Positions 8,415-14,959 of a stretch of 20,081 bases of DNA are shown here, one piece after another. The notes below the pieces were generated by a model. That model had not been told where the DNA came from and searched no databases. It saw only the letters and a list, made by a program, of their open reading frames with translations. The stretch is taken from positions 1-20,081 of the forward strand of contig CAYZCL010000013.1 in the NCBI GenBank assembly GCA_964476595.1. Direction: 5' to 3'. The number at the start of each line of letters is the position of its first letter. Within the stretch, counting starts at the first letter, position 1. The position numbers were made by a program, and so were the translations under genes. The stretch is from JALSRD01 sp964476595 (GTDB lineage Bacteria > Desulfobacterota > Desulfobacteria > Desulfobacterales > JALSRD01).

Positions 8415-9074
8415 TCAGGCGGACGGGTGGCGGCCCCAGTACAGGCAGGCGTTGATCTCGTACCAGGACAGCCCGGCAATCACCGGCCCGTGGGTGCACG
8501 GGCTGAGAATGCCGCAGATCACCAGGATGTCGATGACGTCGTGAAGATCCAGGGTCAGCCCGCACTGCCGCGCGACGGCTTGCATCAGCCCGGTTTCGGC
8601 CCGGTAGGCGCCGGCGTGCTCCCGGAGGCCCGCCACCAGGGAGGCCAGCGGTCCGGTCTGGGCGGCGGCCGCGGGCAGCGTGGCGGTTTCCTGCGTGAGG
8701 ACCTCCCGCACGGCCCCCTCGGGGTCCAGGCGGCCCGTTTCCCGGGCGGACGCCAGCAGCGACCGCACCACCCCGGGCATGAAGTAGCGCTCGCCGGGCG
8801 CCAGCGACAACACACGGTCTTCCCAGGCGGCGCTGCGGCTGGACCTGACCGGAATCAGCGCCCGCTCCTCGAACGCCGCCAGGAGCGCATCGTCCCGTGC
8901 GTCGGGGGGCAGGTCCACGTTTTCGTAGGCCACGGTGTCCGCCGCCAGGGCGGCGTCCAGCAGCCGCGCCAGAATTCCGGCTTCCCGCTCGGCAAAGTGC
9001 GCCCGCAGGGCGGCCTGCAGGCGGTTGCGGGCGGCGGGACCGGTGCCCGGCGGCTGTGCGGTGCGGCTCTTCAT
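8415..9074 (-). CDS. Uncharacterised protein, second of a tandem paralogous pair
   Basis: A 219-residue protein of no family I recognise, clearly homologous to the product of the gene just upstream. The best block is residues 69-121 (FEERALIPVRSS, AAWEDR, LAPGERYFMP, TGRLDP). The C-termini also correspond (ILVICGILSPC, then WYEINACLYWG). Residues about 48-79 and 160-195 each read like a helix-turn-helix followed by a short turn and strand (..ALIP.., ..GILSP..), suggesting two winged-helix-like segments. There is no signal peptide, membrane span or catalytic motif. Its ATG overlaps the stop of the upstream gene (ATGA at 9074-9071), so translation is probably coupled. The 16-bp hairpin follows its stop. 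It has a longer N-terminus than its partner, rich in Ala, Arg and Pro. Confidence 0.75.
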   Translation of the reverse strand: MKSRTAQPPGTGPAARNRLQAALRAHFAEREAGILARLLDAALAADTVAYENVDLPPDARDDALLAAFEERALIPVRSSRSAAWEDRVLSLAPGERYFMPGVVRSLLASARETGRLDPEGAVREVLTQETATLPAAAAQTGPLASLVAGLREHAGAYRAETGLMQAVARQCGLTLDLHDVIDILVICGILSPCTHGPVIAGLSWYEINACLYWGRHPSA

Positions 9075-9700
9075 GTTGTCGTCTCCCCGGGACGCCCGTG
9101 CAGCGGGCGGATGCTGGGGTTGAATTCGTAGATGGGGGTGCGCGCTTTTCCCGCGGGGCCCATGGGCGCCAGCTTGGGGCTGATGATGCCGCCGCCCTTG
9201 AGGATGGCGATCACGGCGCCGGTGCTGGCCCGGATGCCGTTGCGCACGCAGGCCGCGGCGATCTGGGTGCCGCGCAGCGTGTCATTGACGGCCTCGCGCG
9301 CCAGGTCCCGCACCAGTTCGGGCATTTTCCCCCAGTCCGGGGCACCCATGTCGCGGTAGAGGGCGGCGATGGCCCGCGGCGGGTCCCAGCGGCCGGTCCG
9401 AAGGGCCTCCGTCACCAGGTAGCGGGCGATGTTGGGCATCTCATAGGTCTGGCCGGGGGCCAGGACCATCATGCGGTCGTCCCACTCGGCGCAGCGCAGG
9501 GACGAGCGGGGGATCAGCAGTTTCTCCTCCCAGGCAAACAGGAGCAGGTCCTGGGTGCGTTCGCCGGCACGCCGGGCGATGGCCGCGTAGTCGATCTCGT
9601 CGTTTTCCCGGGCGGTCATGAGCACGTCGGCCAGCGCGTCCGCGAAATCCTCGCGGCAGATGGCGCCCAGGGCCCGGCGCAGGTTGTTCGGATCGTTCAT
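9071..9700 (-). CDS. Uncharacterised protein, first of a tandem paralogous pair
   Basis: A 209-residue soluble protein of unrecognised family. A hand alignment with the downstream gene product gives 27 identical residues in a 55-residue ungapped block (residues 58-112 here). Shared features include EE-LIP-SS-R, AEWDDR, LAPGQTYEMP and TGRWDP. Two segments resemble winged helices: 37-68 (DYAAIARRAG to LLIPRSS) and 143-193 (TQIAAACVRNG to IISPK, then PIYEFNPS as a possible wing strand). DNA or protein binding is inferred from this pattern only. The ATG at 9700 is preferred because GGAAG lies six bases before it. An in-frame ATG at 9718 has a poorer site. The stop overlaps the next start by four bases. 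Confidence 0.75.
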   Translation of the reverse strand: MNDPNNLRRALGAICREDFADALADVLMTARENDEIDYAAIARRAGERTQDLLLFAWEEKLLIPRSSLRCAEWDDRMMVLAPGQTYEMPNIARYLVTEALRTGRWDPPRAIAALYRDMGAPDWGKMPELVRDLAREAVNDTLRGTQIAAACVRNGIRASTGAVIAILKGGGIISPKLAPMGPAGKARTPIYEFNPSIRPLHGRPGETTT

Positions 9701-9818
9701 CGGTCGCTTCCATGCCATGGGATTCCGTTTGTTTCACCGGGAGGCAAACATAGCACTTTTACCCGTGGCGCAAAACGCTTTTCCGCCGGTGTCGACAACG
9801 GATTTTCCGGCGCCTGTC

Positions 9819-9846
9819 TGGACATTCGGACATCCGGTATTAAATT
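9819..9846 (+). promoter_or_regulatory. Candidate sigma-70 promoter for the binding-lipoprotein gene
   Basis: TGGACA (9819-9824, five of six to the -35 consensus) is followed after 16 bp by TAAATT (9841-9846, four of six). This would start RNA near 9853 and give a leader of about 140 nt holding the branched structure at 9860-9897. A second, closer -10-like box TATACT (9952-9957) has no good -35. A dyad CGCCGG (9784-9789) and CCGGCG (9807-9812) lies just upstream and could be an operator. The rest of the 294-nt gap 9701-9994 shows no gene. Confidence 0.4.
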
Positions 9847-9859
9847 AGTGGTGTCTCGA

Positions 9860-9897
9860 GGCGGCAGGGGTTCCCCATTTCCAAGGAAAGCGCCGCC
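9860..9897 (+). other. Branched inverted-repeat structure in the lipoprotein leader
   Basis: GGCGGC (9860-9865) pairs with GCCGCC (9892-9897) and encloses two further short hairpins. These are GGG/CCC around GTTC (9868-9877 region) and TTTC/GAAA around CAAG (9878-9889). The layout is a compact three-way junction. It lies about 100 nt before the ATG at 9995. I recognise no known riboswitch in it. Confidence 0.4.
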
Positions 9898-9994
9898 CGT
9901 TGCGAAGATCCCCGGCCGGCCGGGCGCTGGACGCCTCGCAGGGCTGGTTTGTATACTGGCTGTCCCGACATACAGAACATCAGAGGAGTGAGGA

Positions 9995-10825
9995 ATGAAA
10001 AAACTTGGAAACCTTCTGGCCGTGCTGCTGATCCTGGCCTTGATCCCGGCCTGCGCCACCACCAGCACCACCGCCCAAAAGGCGCCCGCCGTCACGGCCC
10101 TGGAGCGCATCGTGCAGAAGGGTGAACTGACCGTGGGAACCGCCGCCAGCATGCCGCCGTACAACATGACCACCAAGGACGGCAAGGTGATCGGTTATGA
10201 AATCGACATGGCCAACATGATGGCCAACGCCATGGGGGTCAAGCTCAATATCAAGACCATGGATTTCGGCAAGCTGCTGCCCGCCCTGGAAGCCGGTCAG
10301 ATTGACATGGCCATCAGCAGCATCACCATCACCGGCAAGCGCAACCTGAAGGTCGCTTTCGTGGTGCCGTACGCCGTCACCGGCAAGGGGCTGCTGACCA
10401 GGGAAAAACGCATCGCCGAGGTCAAGGACCCCGCGCAGATCAACAATCCCAACACCACCCTGGTGGCCCTGAAGGGCTCCACCAGCGCCCTGTTCGTCCA
10501 GAAGCTGATTCCCAAGGCCAGGCTGGTGACCGTCGACGATTACCAGGAGGCCGTGAACATGGTCATCGAGGACAAGGCCAACGCCATGATCGCCGACTAC
10601 GCGGCCTGCCTGGTGTCCGTGCTGCAGTACAAGGATGCCGGACTGGTGGCTGCCGTGGCGCCGCTGACCCGCGAGCCGCTGGGCATCGCGCTGCCGCCCA
10701 ACGATTCCCAGATCGTCAACTGGACCCAGAACTTTCTCCACACCCTGGAGGGCACCGGGCAGCTGCGTGCCCTGAAAAAGCGCTGGATCGAAGACAGTTC
10801 CTGGATCGACAACCTGAAGCAGTAG
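9995..10825 (+). CDS. Amino-acid-type ABC transporter substrate-binding lipoprotein (SBP family 3)
   Basis: A 276-residue periplasmic solute-binding protein. The N-terminus is a lipoprotein signal: KK, a hydrophobic core, and the lipobox IPAC with the modified cysteine at residue 20. The proline at -2 is slightly unusual. The mature part has the family 3 pattern: ELTVGTAASMPPYN (44-57), GYEIDMANMMANAMG (67-81), LEAGQIDMAISSITIT (98-113) and a second lobe ending in LKKRWIED. These proteins deliver polar amino acids or similar small ligands to a membrane permease. No permease or ATPase gene is adjacent, so it is an orphan that may feed a distant transporter or act as a sensor. The ATG at 9995 follows GAGGAGTGAGG. 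The ligand cannot be read from the sequence. Confidence 0.9.
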   Translation: MKKLGNLLAVLLILALIPACATTSTTAQKAPAVTALERIVQKGELTVGTAASMPPYNMTTKDGKVIGYEIDMANMMANAMGVKLNIKTMDFGKLLPALEAGQIDMAISSITITGKRNLKVAFVVPYAVTGKGLLTREKRIAEVKDPAQINNPNTTLVALKGSTSALFVQKLIPKARLVTVDDYQEAVNMVIEDKANAMIADYAACLVSVLQYKDAGLVAAVAPLTREPLGIALPPNDSQIVNWTQNFLHTLEGTGQLRALKKRWIEDSSWIDNLKQ

Positions 10826-10832
10826 CGCTGCA

Positions 10833-10854
10833 CCCGGCTTGCGGACAAGCCGGG
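10833..10854 (+). terminator. Hairpin after the binding-lipoprotein gene
   Basis: CCCGGCTT (10833-10840) pairs perfectly with AAGCCGGG (10847-10854) across the loop GCGGAC, eight bases after the stop codon. No T-run follows, so it may be a factor-dependent terminator or an RNA-stabilising end instead of an intrinsic terminator. Confidence 0.45.
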
Positions 10855-10863
10855 CGGACGCGA

Positions 10864-10971
10864 AGCGGAGACCGGAGCCGCTGTAACCTTTTGCCGAGCC
10901 GGGGCTCTAAGATAAGCAAAAGAATTTTCCGCGACGGGGACGGCGTCCGACGAGGGCGCCTTCTTCGCGGA
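10864..10971 (+). other. Cluster of inverted repeats before the DUF2892 gene
   Basis: Three successive foldable elements. AGCGG/CCGCT (10864-10882). CTTTTGC (10888-10894) with GCAAAAG (10916-10922), enclosing GAGCC-GG-GGCTC (10896-10907) and followed by AATTTTCC. TCCGCGA (10928-10934) with TCGCGGA (10965-10971), enclosing GGAC-GGC-GTCC (10938-10948). The middle one could terminate transcription from the lipoprotein gene and the last could be the leader of the next gene. No known RNA family is recognised. Confidence 0.4.
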
Positions 10972-11000
10972 CCAGGATTTTTCACAAGGAGGTGTTTTTC

Positions 11001-11204
11001 ATGAACATCGATCGTGCCGTGGTCGCCTTTGCGGGGGCCGTCGTTCTCATCACCGTTTTGCTGTCGGTTTTTCACAGTCCCTACTGGCTGTGGTTTACGG
11101 GATTCGTAGGCGCCAATCTGCTGCAGTCGGCTTTCACCGGGTTCTGTCCCCTGGCCAAGATTCTGAGCGCCATGGGCCTGAAGCCGGGAGCCGCCTTCAA
11201 ATAA
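11001..11204 (+). CDS. DUF2892 (YgaP-like transmembrane domain) small membrane protein
   Basis: A 67-residue protein with two hydrophobic segments (about 6-23 and 27-46) and the motif FTGFCPLAKIL (45-55). That motif and the MNIDRAV start are typical of the DUF2892 family, also found at the C-terminus of the membrane rhodanese YgaP. Its biochemical role is unknown; relatives often sit near sulfur or redox genes. The ATG at 11001 has a perfect AAGGAGG eight bases upstream, better than the GTG at 10992. It is preceded by a structured 175-nt gap and followed after 53 nt by an FmdB-type gene. Confidence 0.85.
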   Translation: MNIDRAVVAFAGAVVLITVLLSVFHSPYWLWFTGFVGANLLQSAFTGFCPLAKILSAMGLKPGAAFK

Positions 11205-11257
11205 ATCGTTCACCGGACGACGCGCCGGTATATCGCTGCACGGGAGGAGTCAAAGCA

Positions 11258-11452
11258 ATGCCCATCTATGAATACAGCTGCGAAGAGTGCGGCAACACAT
11301 TCGAAAAACTGGTTTTCGCGGGGGACAAGGAGAAAATCACCTGCCCCTGCTGCAAGAGCGACAAGGTCAAAAAGATGGTCAGCAGCGTGAGCTTCATGGG
11401 CGGCTCGGGCATCGGCAAGTGCGCCAGCGGAGCGCCCTCCGGCTTCTCATGA
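11258..11452 (+). CDS. FmdB-family small zinc-ribbon protein
   Basis: A 64-residue protein beginning MPIYEYSCEECG, the signature start of the FmdB/CxxC_CxxC_SSSS family. Zinc ligands are C8, C11, C29 and C32. The tail is glycine- and serine-rich with one more cysteine (C55), as usual in the family. FmdB was named for a putative regulator of formamidase in a methylotroph, but the general function is not established. The ATG at 11258 follows GGGAGGAG. It stands between two tiny membrane-protein genes on the same strand. Confidence 0.92.
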   Translation: MPIYEYSCEECGNTFEKLVFAGDKEKITCPCCKSDKVKKMVSSVSFMGGSGIGKCASGAPSGFS

Positions 11453-11462
11453 GCCGGGTAAG

Positions 11463-11548
11463 GTTCGACAGGTCGTCGAACACACCCGCACCCATCGACC
11501 ATCGATTTGACCCGGACGGGGCCGTCGACCTGCGGCCCCGGGTCCGGG
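11463..11548 (+). other. Tandem strong hairpins between the FmdB and DUF2905 genes
   Basis: First hairpin: GTTCGAC (11463-11469) with GTCGAAC (11475-11481), loop AGGTC. Second: CCCGGAC (11511-11517) plus GGGGCCG (11518-11524) pair with CGGCCCC (11533-11539) plus GTCCGGG (11542-11548). This makes a 14-bp stem with a two-base GG bulge and an 8-nt loop. No T-run follows either. The first begins 11 bases after the FmdB stop and the second ends 34 bases before the DUF2905 start. Confidence 0.6.
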
Positions 11549-11582
11549 CGCAGCGTGGAGTCCCCCGCGGGAGGCGATTCCC

Positions 11583-11783
11583 ATGCAGAAGGTTCTGATC
11601 ACCATAGGTTTGGTGCTGGTCGTCGCCGGACTCCTGTGGCCCTTCCTGTCCAGGTTGCCACTGGGACGGCTGCCCGGGGACATTGTCATCGATCGCCCGG
11701 GTCTCAAGATTTTCATCCCCATCACCACCATGATCCTGGTCAGCGGGGTCGTTTCGCTGATCCTCTGGATCCTGCGCCGCTGA
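11583..11783 (+). CDS. DUF2905 small membrane protein
   Basis: A 66-residue protein with two membrane segments (about 4-22 and 45-63) around a conserved centre, LPLGRLPGDIVIDRPG (25-40). This centre identifies the DUF2905 family. The family is widespread, always tiny, and of unknown function. The ATG at 11583 follows GGGAGGCG. The gene ends 37 bases before the -35 box of the argS promoter, so it probably belongs to the transcription unit upstream and not to argS. Confidence 0.88.
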   Translation: MQKVLITIGLVLVVAGLLWPFLSRLPLGRLPGDIVIDRPGLKIFIPITTMILVSGVVSLILWILRR

Positions 11784-11819
11784 ACCGCTCTCCGGTGCAC
11801 GCCGCCTGCCCGATGGTTC

Positions 11820-11848
11820 TTGACTTGCCCCCCGAATGACCCTATAAA
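11820..11848 (+). promoter_or_regulatory. Sigma-70 promoter of the argS gene cluster
   Basis: TTGACT (11820-11825, five of six) and TATAAA (11843-11848, five of six) are separated by exactly 17 bp. It is the best-matching promoter in the window. The start would be near 11855, leaving a leader of about 125 nt before the GTG of argS. Confidence 0.75.
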
Positions 11849-11871
11849 TCAGCTCACTTTTCCGCTGCCTG

Positions 11872-11931
11872 GAAACCGCCGGGCGCCACCGGGAAACGGA
11901 TCGAAAAAACCGCTGTGATCCCCGGCGTTTC
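11872..11931 (+). other. Imperfect hairpin in the argS leader
   Basis: GAAAC (11872-11876) and GCCGGG (11878-11883) pair with CCCGGC (11921-11926) and GTTTC (11927-11931). The stem is 11 bp with one bulged C. GATC (11899-11902) can pair with GATC (11917-11920) inside. It lies wholly within the leader predicted from the promoter at 11820-11848. No T-run follows, so it does not look like a simple attenuator, and no T-box features are seen. Confidence 0.45.
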
Positions 11932-11980
11932 TGTGGTAGATTCAACCCTTTGAGGTGCAGGTCGGGAGGCGATTTCACCC

Positions 11981-13648
11981 GTGATTAAAGAGCAAATCGA
12001 AAAAATGGTGCACCAGGCGCTGGACGAGGCCTGCCGGTCCGGCCAGCTGCCGTCTTCCGACGTTCCCGCCTTCGTGGTGGAGGAGCCGAGGGCCGAGGCC
12101 CACGGCGATTTTTCGACCAACGCCGCCATGGTCATGGCTTCCAGCCAGAAGATGGCGCCGCGCAAAATCGCCGAGATTCTGGCCGGGCACCTGCGCCAGC
12201 GGCAGTCGGAGGTCGAACGTGTGGAGATCGCCGGGCCCGGCTTCATCAACTTCTTTCTGCGTCCAGAGGCCTGGCACCCCGTTGTGCAGCGCATCGCCGA
12301 ACGGGGCGACGCCTTCGGATCCTGCAACGTGGGCCGCGGTCGCCGGGTGCAGGTCGAATTCGTCAGTTCCAATCCCACCGGCCCGCTGCACGTGGGGCAC
12401 GGCCGCGGCGCCGCCGTCGGTGATGCCGTGGCCGCCATCCTGGCGGCCTGCGGCTACGATGTCCAGCGTGAGTATTACATCAACGATTCGGGCCGCCAGA
12501 TCCAGACCCTGGGACTGTCGGTCTACCTGCGGTTGCTGGAACATTTCGGCCGTGAGGTGGACTTTCCGGAGACCTGCTACCAGGGCGACTACATCCGCGC
12601 GCTGGCCGCCGAGGTCGCCGTCGCCGAAGGGGAGGACATCCTGCAGTGGCCCGAGGAGAAAGCCGTTTCACACTGCGCCCGCTACGCCTGCGAAAAGATC
12701 CTGGCGGGCATCCGGCACGACCTGGCCGACTTCGGCGTTACTTTCGACTGTTGGTTCAGCGAACAGAGCCTCTACGACAGCGGGCAGGTGGACGAGGCCA
12801 TCGCCTTTTTCCGGGAAAAAGGGCTGATCTACGAAAAGGACGGGGCCCTGTGGTTCAAGACCAGCGAATTCGGCGATGAAAAGGATCGCGTGGTGGTGCG
12901 CAGCAACGGGCAGACCACCTATTTCGCCTCGGACATCGCCTATCACCGCGAGAAGTTCCAGCGCGGCTTCGACCGCGTCATCGACGTGTGGGGCGCCGAC
13001 CACCACGGTTACATTGCCCGCATGGCCGCCGCCATTGAGGCGGGCGGTATCGCGCGGGAGCGCTTCGGGGTGATCCTGGTGCAGCTGGTCAACCTGCTGC
13101 GCGGCGGAGAGCCGGTGGCCATGTCCACGCGCGCCGGCCGCTTTGACACCCTGGCGGCGGTGATCCGCGAGGTGGGCCGGGATGCCGCCCGCTTCATTTT
13201 CCTGTCGCGGCACCACGAGAGCGCCCTGGATTTCGACCTGGAGGTGGCCCGGCAGAAAACCAACGACAACCCGGTGTTCTACGTGCAGTACGTGCACGCC
13301 CGCATCTCCAGCATCCTGCGCAAGGGGCGCGAGCAGGGCATGACGGGCGTGGCCTGGGACGCCGAGGCCGTCGGCCTGCTGACCGCGCCGGAGGAGATGT
13401 CGCTCATCAAGGCCATGGACCGTTTCCCGGAGACCGTGGCCGCCGCCGCCGAGATGCTGGAGCCGCACCGCGTGACTTACTATCTCATGGACCTGGCGTC
13501 GCTTTTTCACGCATACTACAACAAGCACCGGGTGCTCACCGACGACACGCGGCTGTCGCGGGGCCGGCTGTGCCTGGTGCTGGCGGTGCGGCAGGTGATC
13601 CGCAACGGGTTGACCCTGCTGGGCGTGTCGGCGCCCGAGAAGATGTGA
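11981..13648 (+). CDS. argS: Arginyl-tRNA synthetase
   Basis: A full-length, 555-residue class I aminoacyl-tRNA synthetase that charges tRNA-Arg with arginine. The N-terminal tRNA-binding domain includes EEPRAEAHGDFSTNAAM (34-50). The catalytic core has the HIGH motif as HVGH (137-140) within EFVSSNPTGPLHVGHGRG. The KMSKS loop appears as MSTRAG (381-386), the degenerate form usual in ArgRS. The C-terminal DALR anticodon-binding domain starts near VFYVQYVHARISSI (432-445). The start codon is GTG at 11981 with GGGAGG upstream. A good promoter and a structured leader precede it. The SPOR-domain gene follows after 18 nt and is probably in the same operon. Confidence 0.98.
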   Translation: MIKEQIEKMVHQALDEACRSGQLPSSDVPAFVVEEPRAEAHGDFSTNAAMVMASSQKMAPRKIAEILAGHLRQRQSEVERVEIAGPGFINFFLRPEAWHPVVQRIAERGDAFGSCNVGRGRRVQVEFVSSNPTGPLHVGHGRGAAVGDAVAAILAACGYDVQREYYINDSGRQIQTLGLSVYLRLLEHFGREVDFPETCYQGDYIRALAAEVAVAEGEDILQWPEEKAVSHCARYACEKILAGIRHDLADFGVTFDCWFSEQSLYDSGQVDEAIAFFREKGLIYEKDGALWFKTSEFGDEKDRVVVRSNGQTTYFASDIAYHREKFQRGFDRVIDVWGADHHGYIARMAAAIEAGGIARERFGVILVQLVNLLRGGEPVAMSTRAGRFDTLAAVIREVGRDAARFIFLSRHHESALDFDLEVARQKTNDNPVFYVQYVHARISSILRKGREQGMTGVAWDAEAVGLLTAPEEMSLIKAMDRFPETVAAAAEMLEPHRVTYYLMDLASLFHAYYNKHRVLTDDTRLSRGRLCLVLAVRQVIRNGLTLLGVSAPEKM

Positions 13649-13666
13649 TCTCCCGGGGCGGCATTC

Positions 13667-14461
13667 ATGACCACCAAGAAGCCAGCTTCAGGCAGCAAGG
13701 CCAGAAAGCGCTCCGGTTCCGGCGCAGCGGCACCCCAGGGCGCGCCGAAGCGCGGATGGCTGCGCGTGGCGGGCATCCTCCTGCTGGCGGTGTGGATGTT
13801 CGTGCTGGGCGTGCTGGTGGGCCGGGGGACCGCGCCGGTACGCTTCGATATCCAGAAGCTCCAGAAGGAGCTGGCGGCCCTGAAGGCCGAGGCGCTCAAG
13901 CGCGAGGCGTCAACGCCGCGATCGCTTGCCGGGGACACGTCCGCACCGGGGGGCATCGACCCCGCCGACCTGGATTTCTACGAGGATCTGCGGGCCTCGC
14001 GCAGCAGGCTGAACTACAAGCCGCCGCCCGTCCAAAAGACGCCGCACAAGAGCACCGCGCCGGTGGCGGCGCCGGTCCGGAAGCCGTCTTCCGGCAAAAC
14101 CGCCGGACGGAAGGCCGCCCCCGAGAAAGCGGTTCGGCACACCCCCAAGACCGCCGCCGTCAAGAAGCCGGCCGCCGCACACAAGGTCGCCAGGGCAGCG
14201 CCGTCGGCCGCGAAAGCATCGCCGCCCCGGCGGCAGCTGACCATCCAGGTGGCTTCGGTGAAAAACCGGCAGGTGGCTGAGCGCATGGTGCGGGATCTGA
14301 AGAAAAAGGGGTATCCCGCCTACACGCGCATCGGCAAGGTGCCGGGCAAGGGCATCTGGTACCGCGTGCGGGTGGGACGCTTCGGTTCCCGGCAGGCCGC
14401 CGCCGGCGTGCAGGCGCGCCTGCGCCGGGACAAGTGGAAAGCGGTGATCGTGTCGCGGTGA
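13667..14461 (+). CDS. SPOR-domain membrane protein
   Basis: A 264-residue inner-membrane protein. It has a short basic cytoplasmic N-terminus (1-30), one membrane span (about 31-52, ending VLVGRG) and a short predicted coiled coil (62-80). A long low-complexity periplasmic linker rich in Lys, Ala and Pro (about 115-187) follows. The SPOR domain is at the C-terminus (about 189-263, TIQVASVKN to WYRVRVGRF). SPOR domains bind glycan strands stripped of stem peptides at the division septum, so a role in cell division or septal wall remodelling is likely. A DFYEDL motif (103-108) is of unknown meaning. It follows argS by 18 nt. The site upstream of the ATG (GGGGCGG) is only fair, so coupling to argS is likely. 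Confidence 0.9.
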   Translation: MTTKKPASGSKARKRSGSGAAAPQGAPKRGWLRVAGILLLAVWMFVLGVLVGRGTAPVRFDIQKLQKELAALKAEALKREASTPRSLAGDTSAPGGIDPADLDFYEDLRASRSRLNYKPPPVQKTPHKSTAPVAAPVRKPSSGKTAGRKAAPEKAVRHTPKTAAVKKPAAAHKVARAAPSAAKASPPRRQLTIQVASVKNRQVAERMVRDLKKKGYPAYTRIGKVPGKGIWYRVRVGRFGSRQAAAGVQARLRRDKWKAVIVSR

Positions 14462-14590
14462 AGCGCGAACGGCCGGGTTTCGACATCGGCCCGCCCGCAC
14501 GGGGCCAAGGGGAGGCTCGACTTCAAAACAGAACCGTGCGGACCCGGGGTTTGCGCCCGGGGAAAAACAGTGAAAACGGCGTCCCGGCAA

Positions 14591-14618
14591 CGGCCGGTTT
14601 TCCGGAGTCGACCGGCCG
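14591..14618 (+). other. Hairpin in the gatC leader
   Basis: CGGCCGGT (14591-14598) pairs perfectly with ACCGGCCG (14611-14618) across a 12-nt loop, ending 35 bases before the gatC ATG. A second palindromic pair of CCCGGG boxes lies upstream near 14546-14565. The 192-nt gap 14462-14653 otherwise holds no gene and no convincing promoter. Confidence 0.4.
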
Positions 14619-14653
14619 GATCGAGGCGCCGGCACCCGGAGGGGAAAAGAAAC

Positions 14654-14947
14654 ATGGCCACCAAAATCACCCGTGAGGAAATACGGCACGTGGCCGACCT
14701 GGCCCGGCTCGAACTGGACGACGAGGCGGTGGAGACCTTCGTGGGACAGATCGGAAGGATCCTCGAATACGTCGCCACCCTGGAACGCGTGAACACCGAC
14801 GGAGTGGCGCCCATGAGCCACGCCATTTCCCTCAACAACGCTTTCCGGGACGACGAGCCGGGCGATCACCTGGACAATGACGAGGCCCTGGCCAACGCAC
14901 CTGAAAAAGATGATCGCAGTTTCCTGGTCCCCAGGGTCGTGGGGTAG
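14654..14947 (+). CDS. gatC: Aspartyl/glutamyl-tRNA amidotransferase subunit C
   Basis: A 97-residue protein matching GatC along its whole length: ITREEIRHVADLARLELDD (5-23), the middle ILEYVATLERVNTDGVAPMS and the C-terminal FLVPRVVG. GatC wraps around GatA and stabilises the GatCAB complex. That complex amidates Glu-tRNA-Gln and Asp-tRNA-Asn, giving correct Gln and Asn charging in organisms lacking the direct synthetase. The ATG at 14654 follows GGAGGGGAAAAG. Only 12 nt separate it from gatA, so the two are co-expressed. Confidence 0.96.
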   Translation: MATKITREEIRHVADLARLELDDEAVETFVGQIGRILEYVATLERVNTDGVAPMSHAISLNNAFRDDEPGDHLDNDEALANAPEKDDRSFLVPRVVG

Positions 14948-14959
14948 AGGGAGTCCGTC

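Noticed and set aside
9765..9785. Sigma-54 promoter-like TGGC...GC sequence upstream of the lipoprotein gene
   Set aside because: The spacing between the GG and GC elements is 8 nt, not the required 10.
11449..11598. 49-codon frame starting at an ATGA overlap with the FmdB stop
   Set aside because: It overlaps the real DUF2905 start, is Arg/Pro-rich and its length is mostly the two hairpins, so it is better explained as a structured spacer.
11855..11980. T-box riboswitch in the argS leader
   Set aside because: No T-box bulge sequence, specifier loop or terminator/antiterminator pair could be found.
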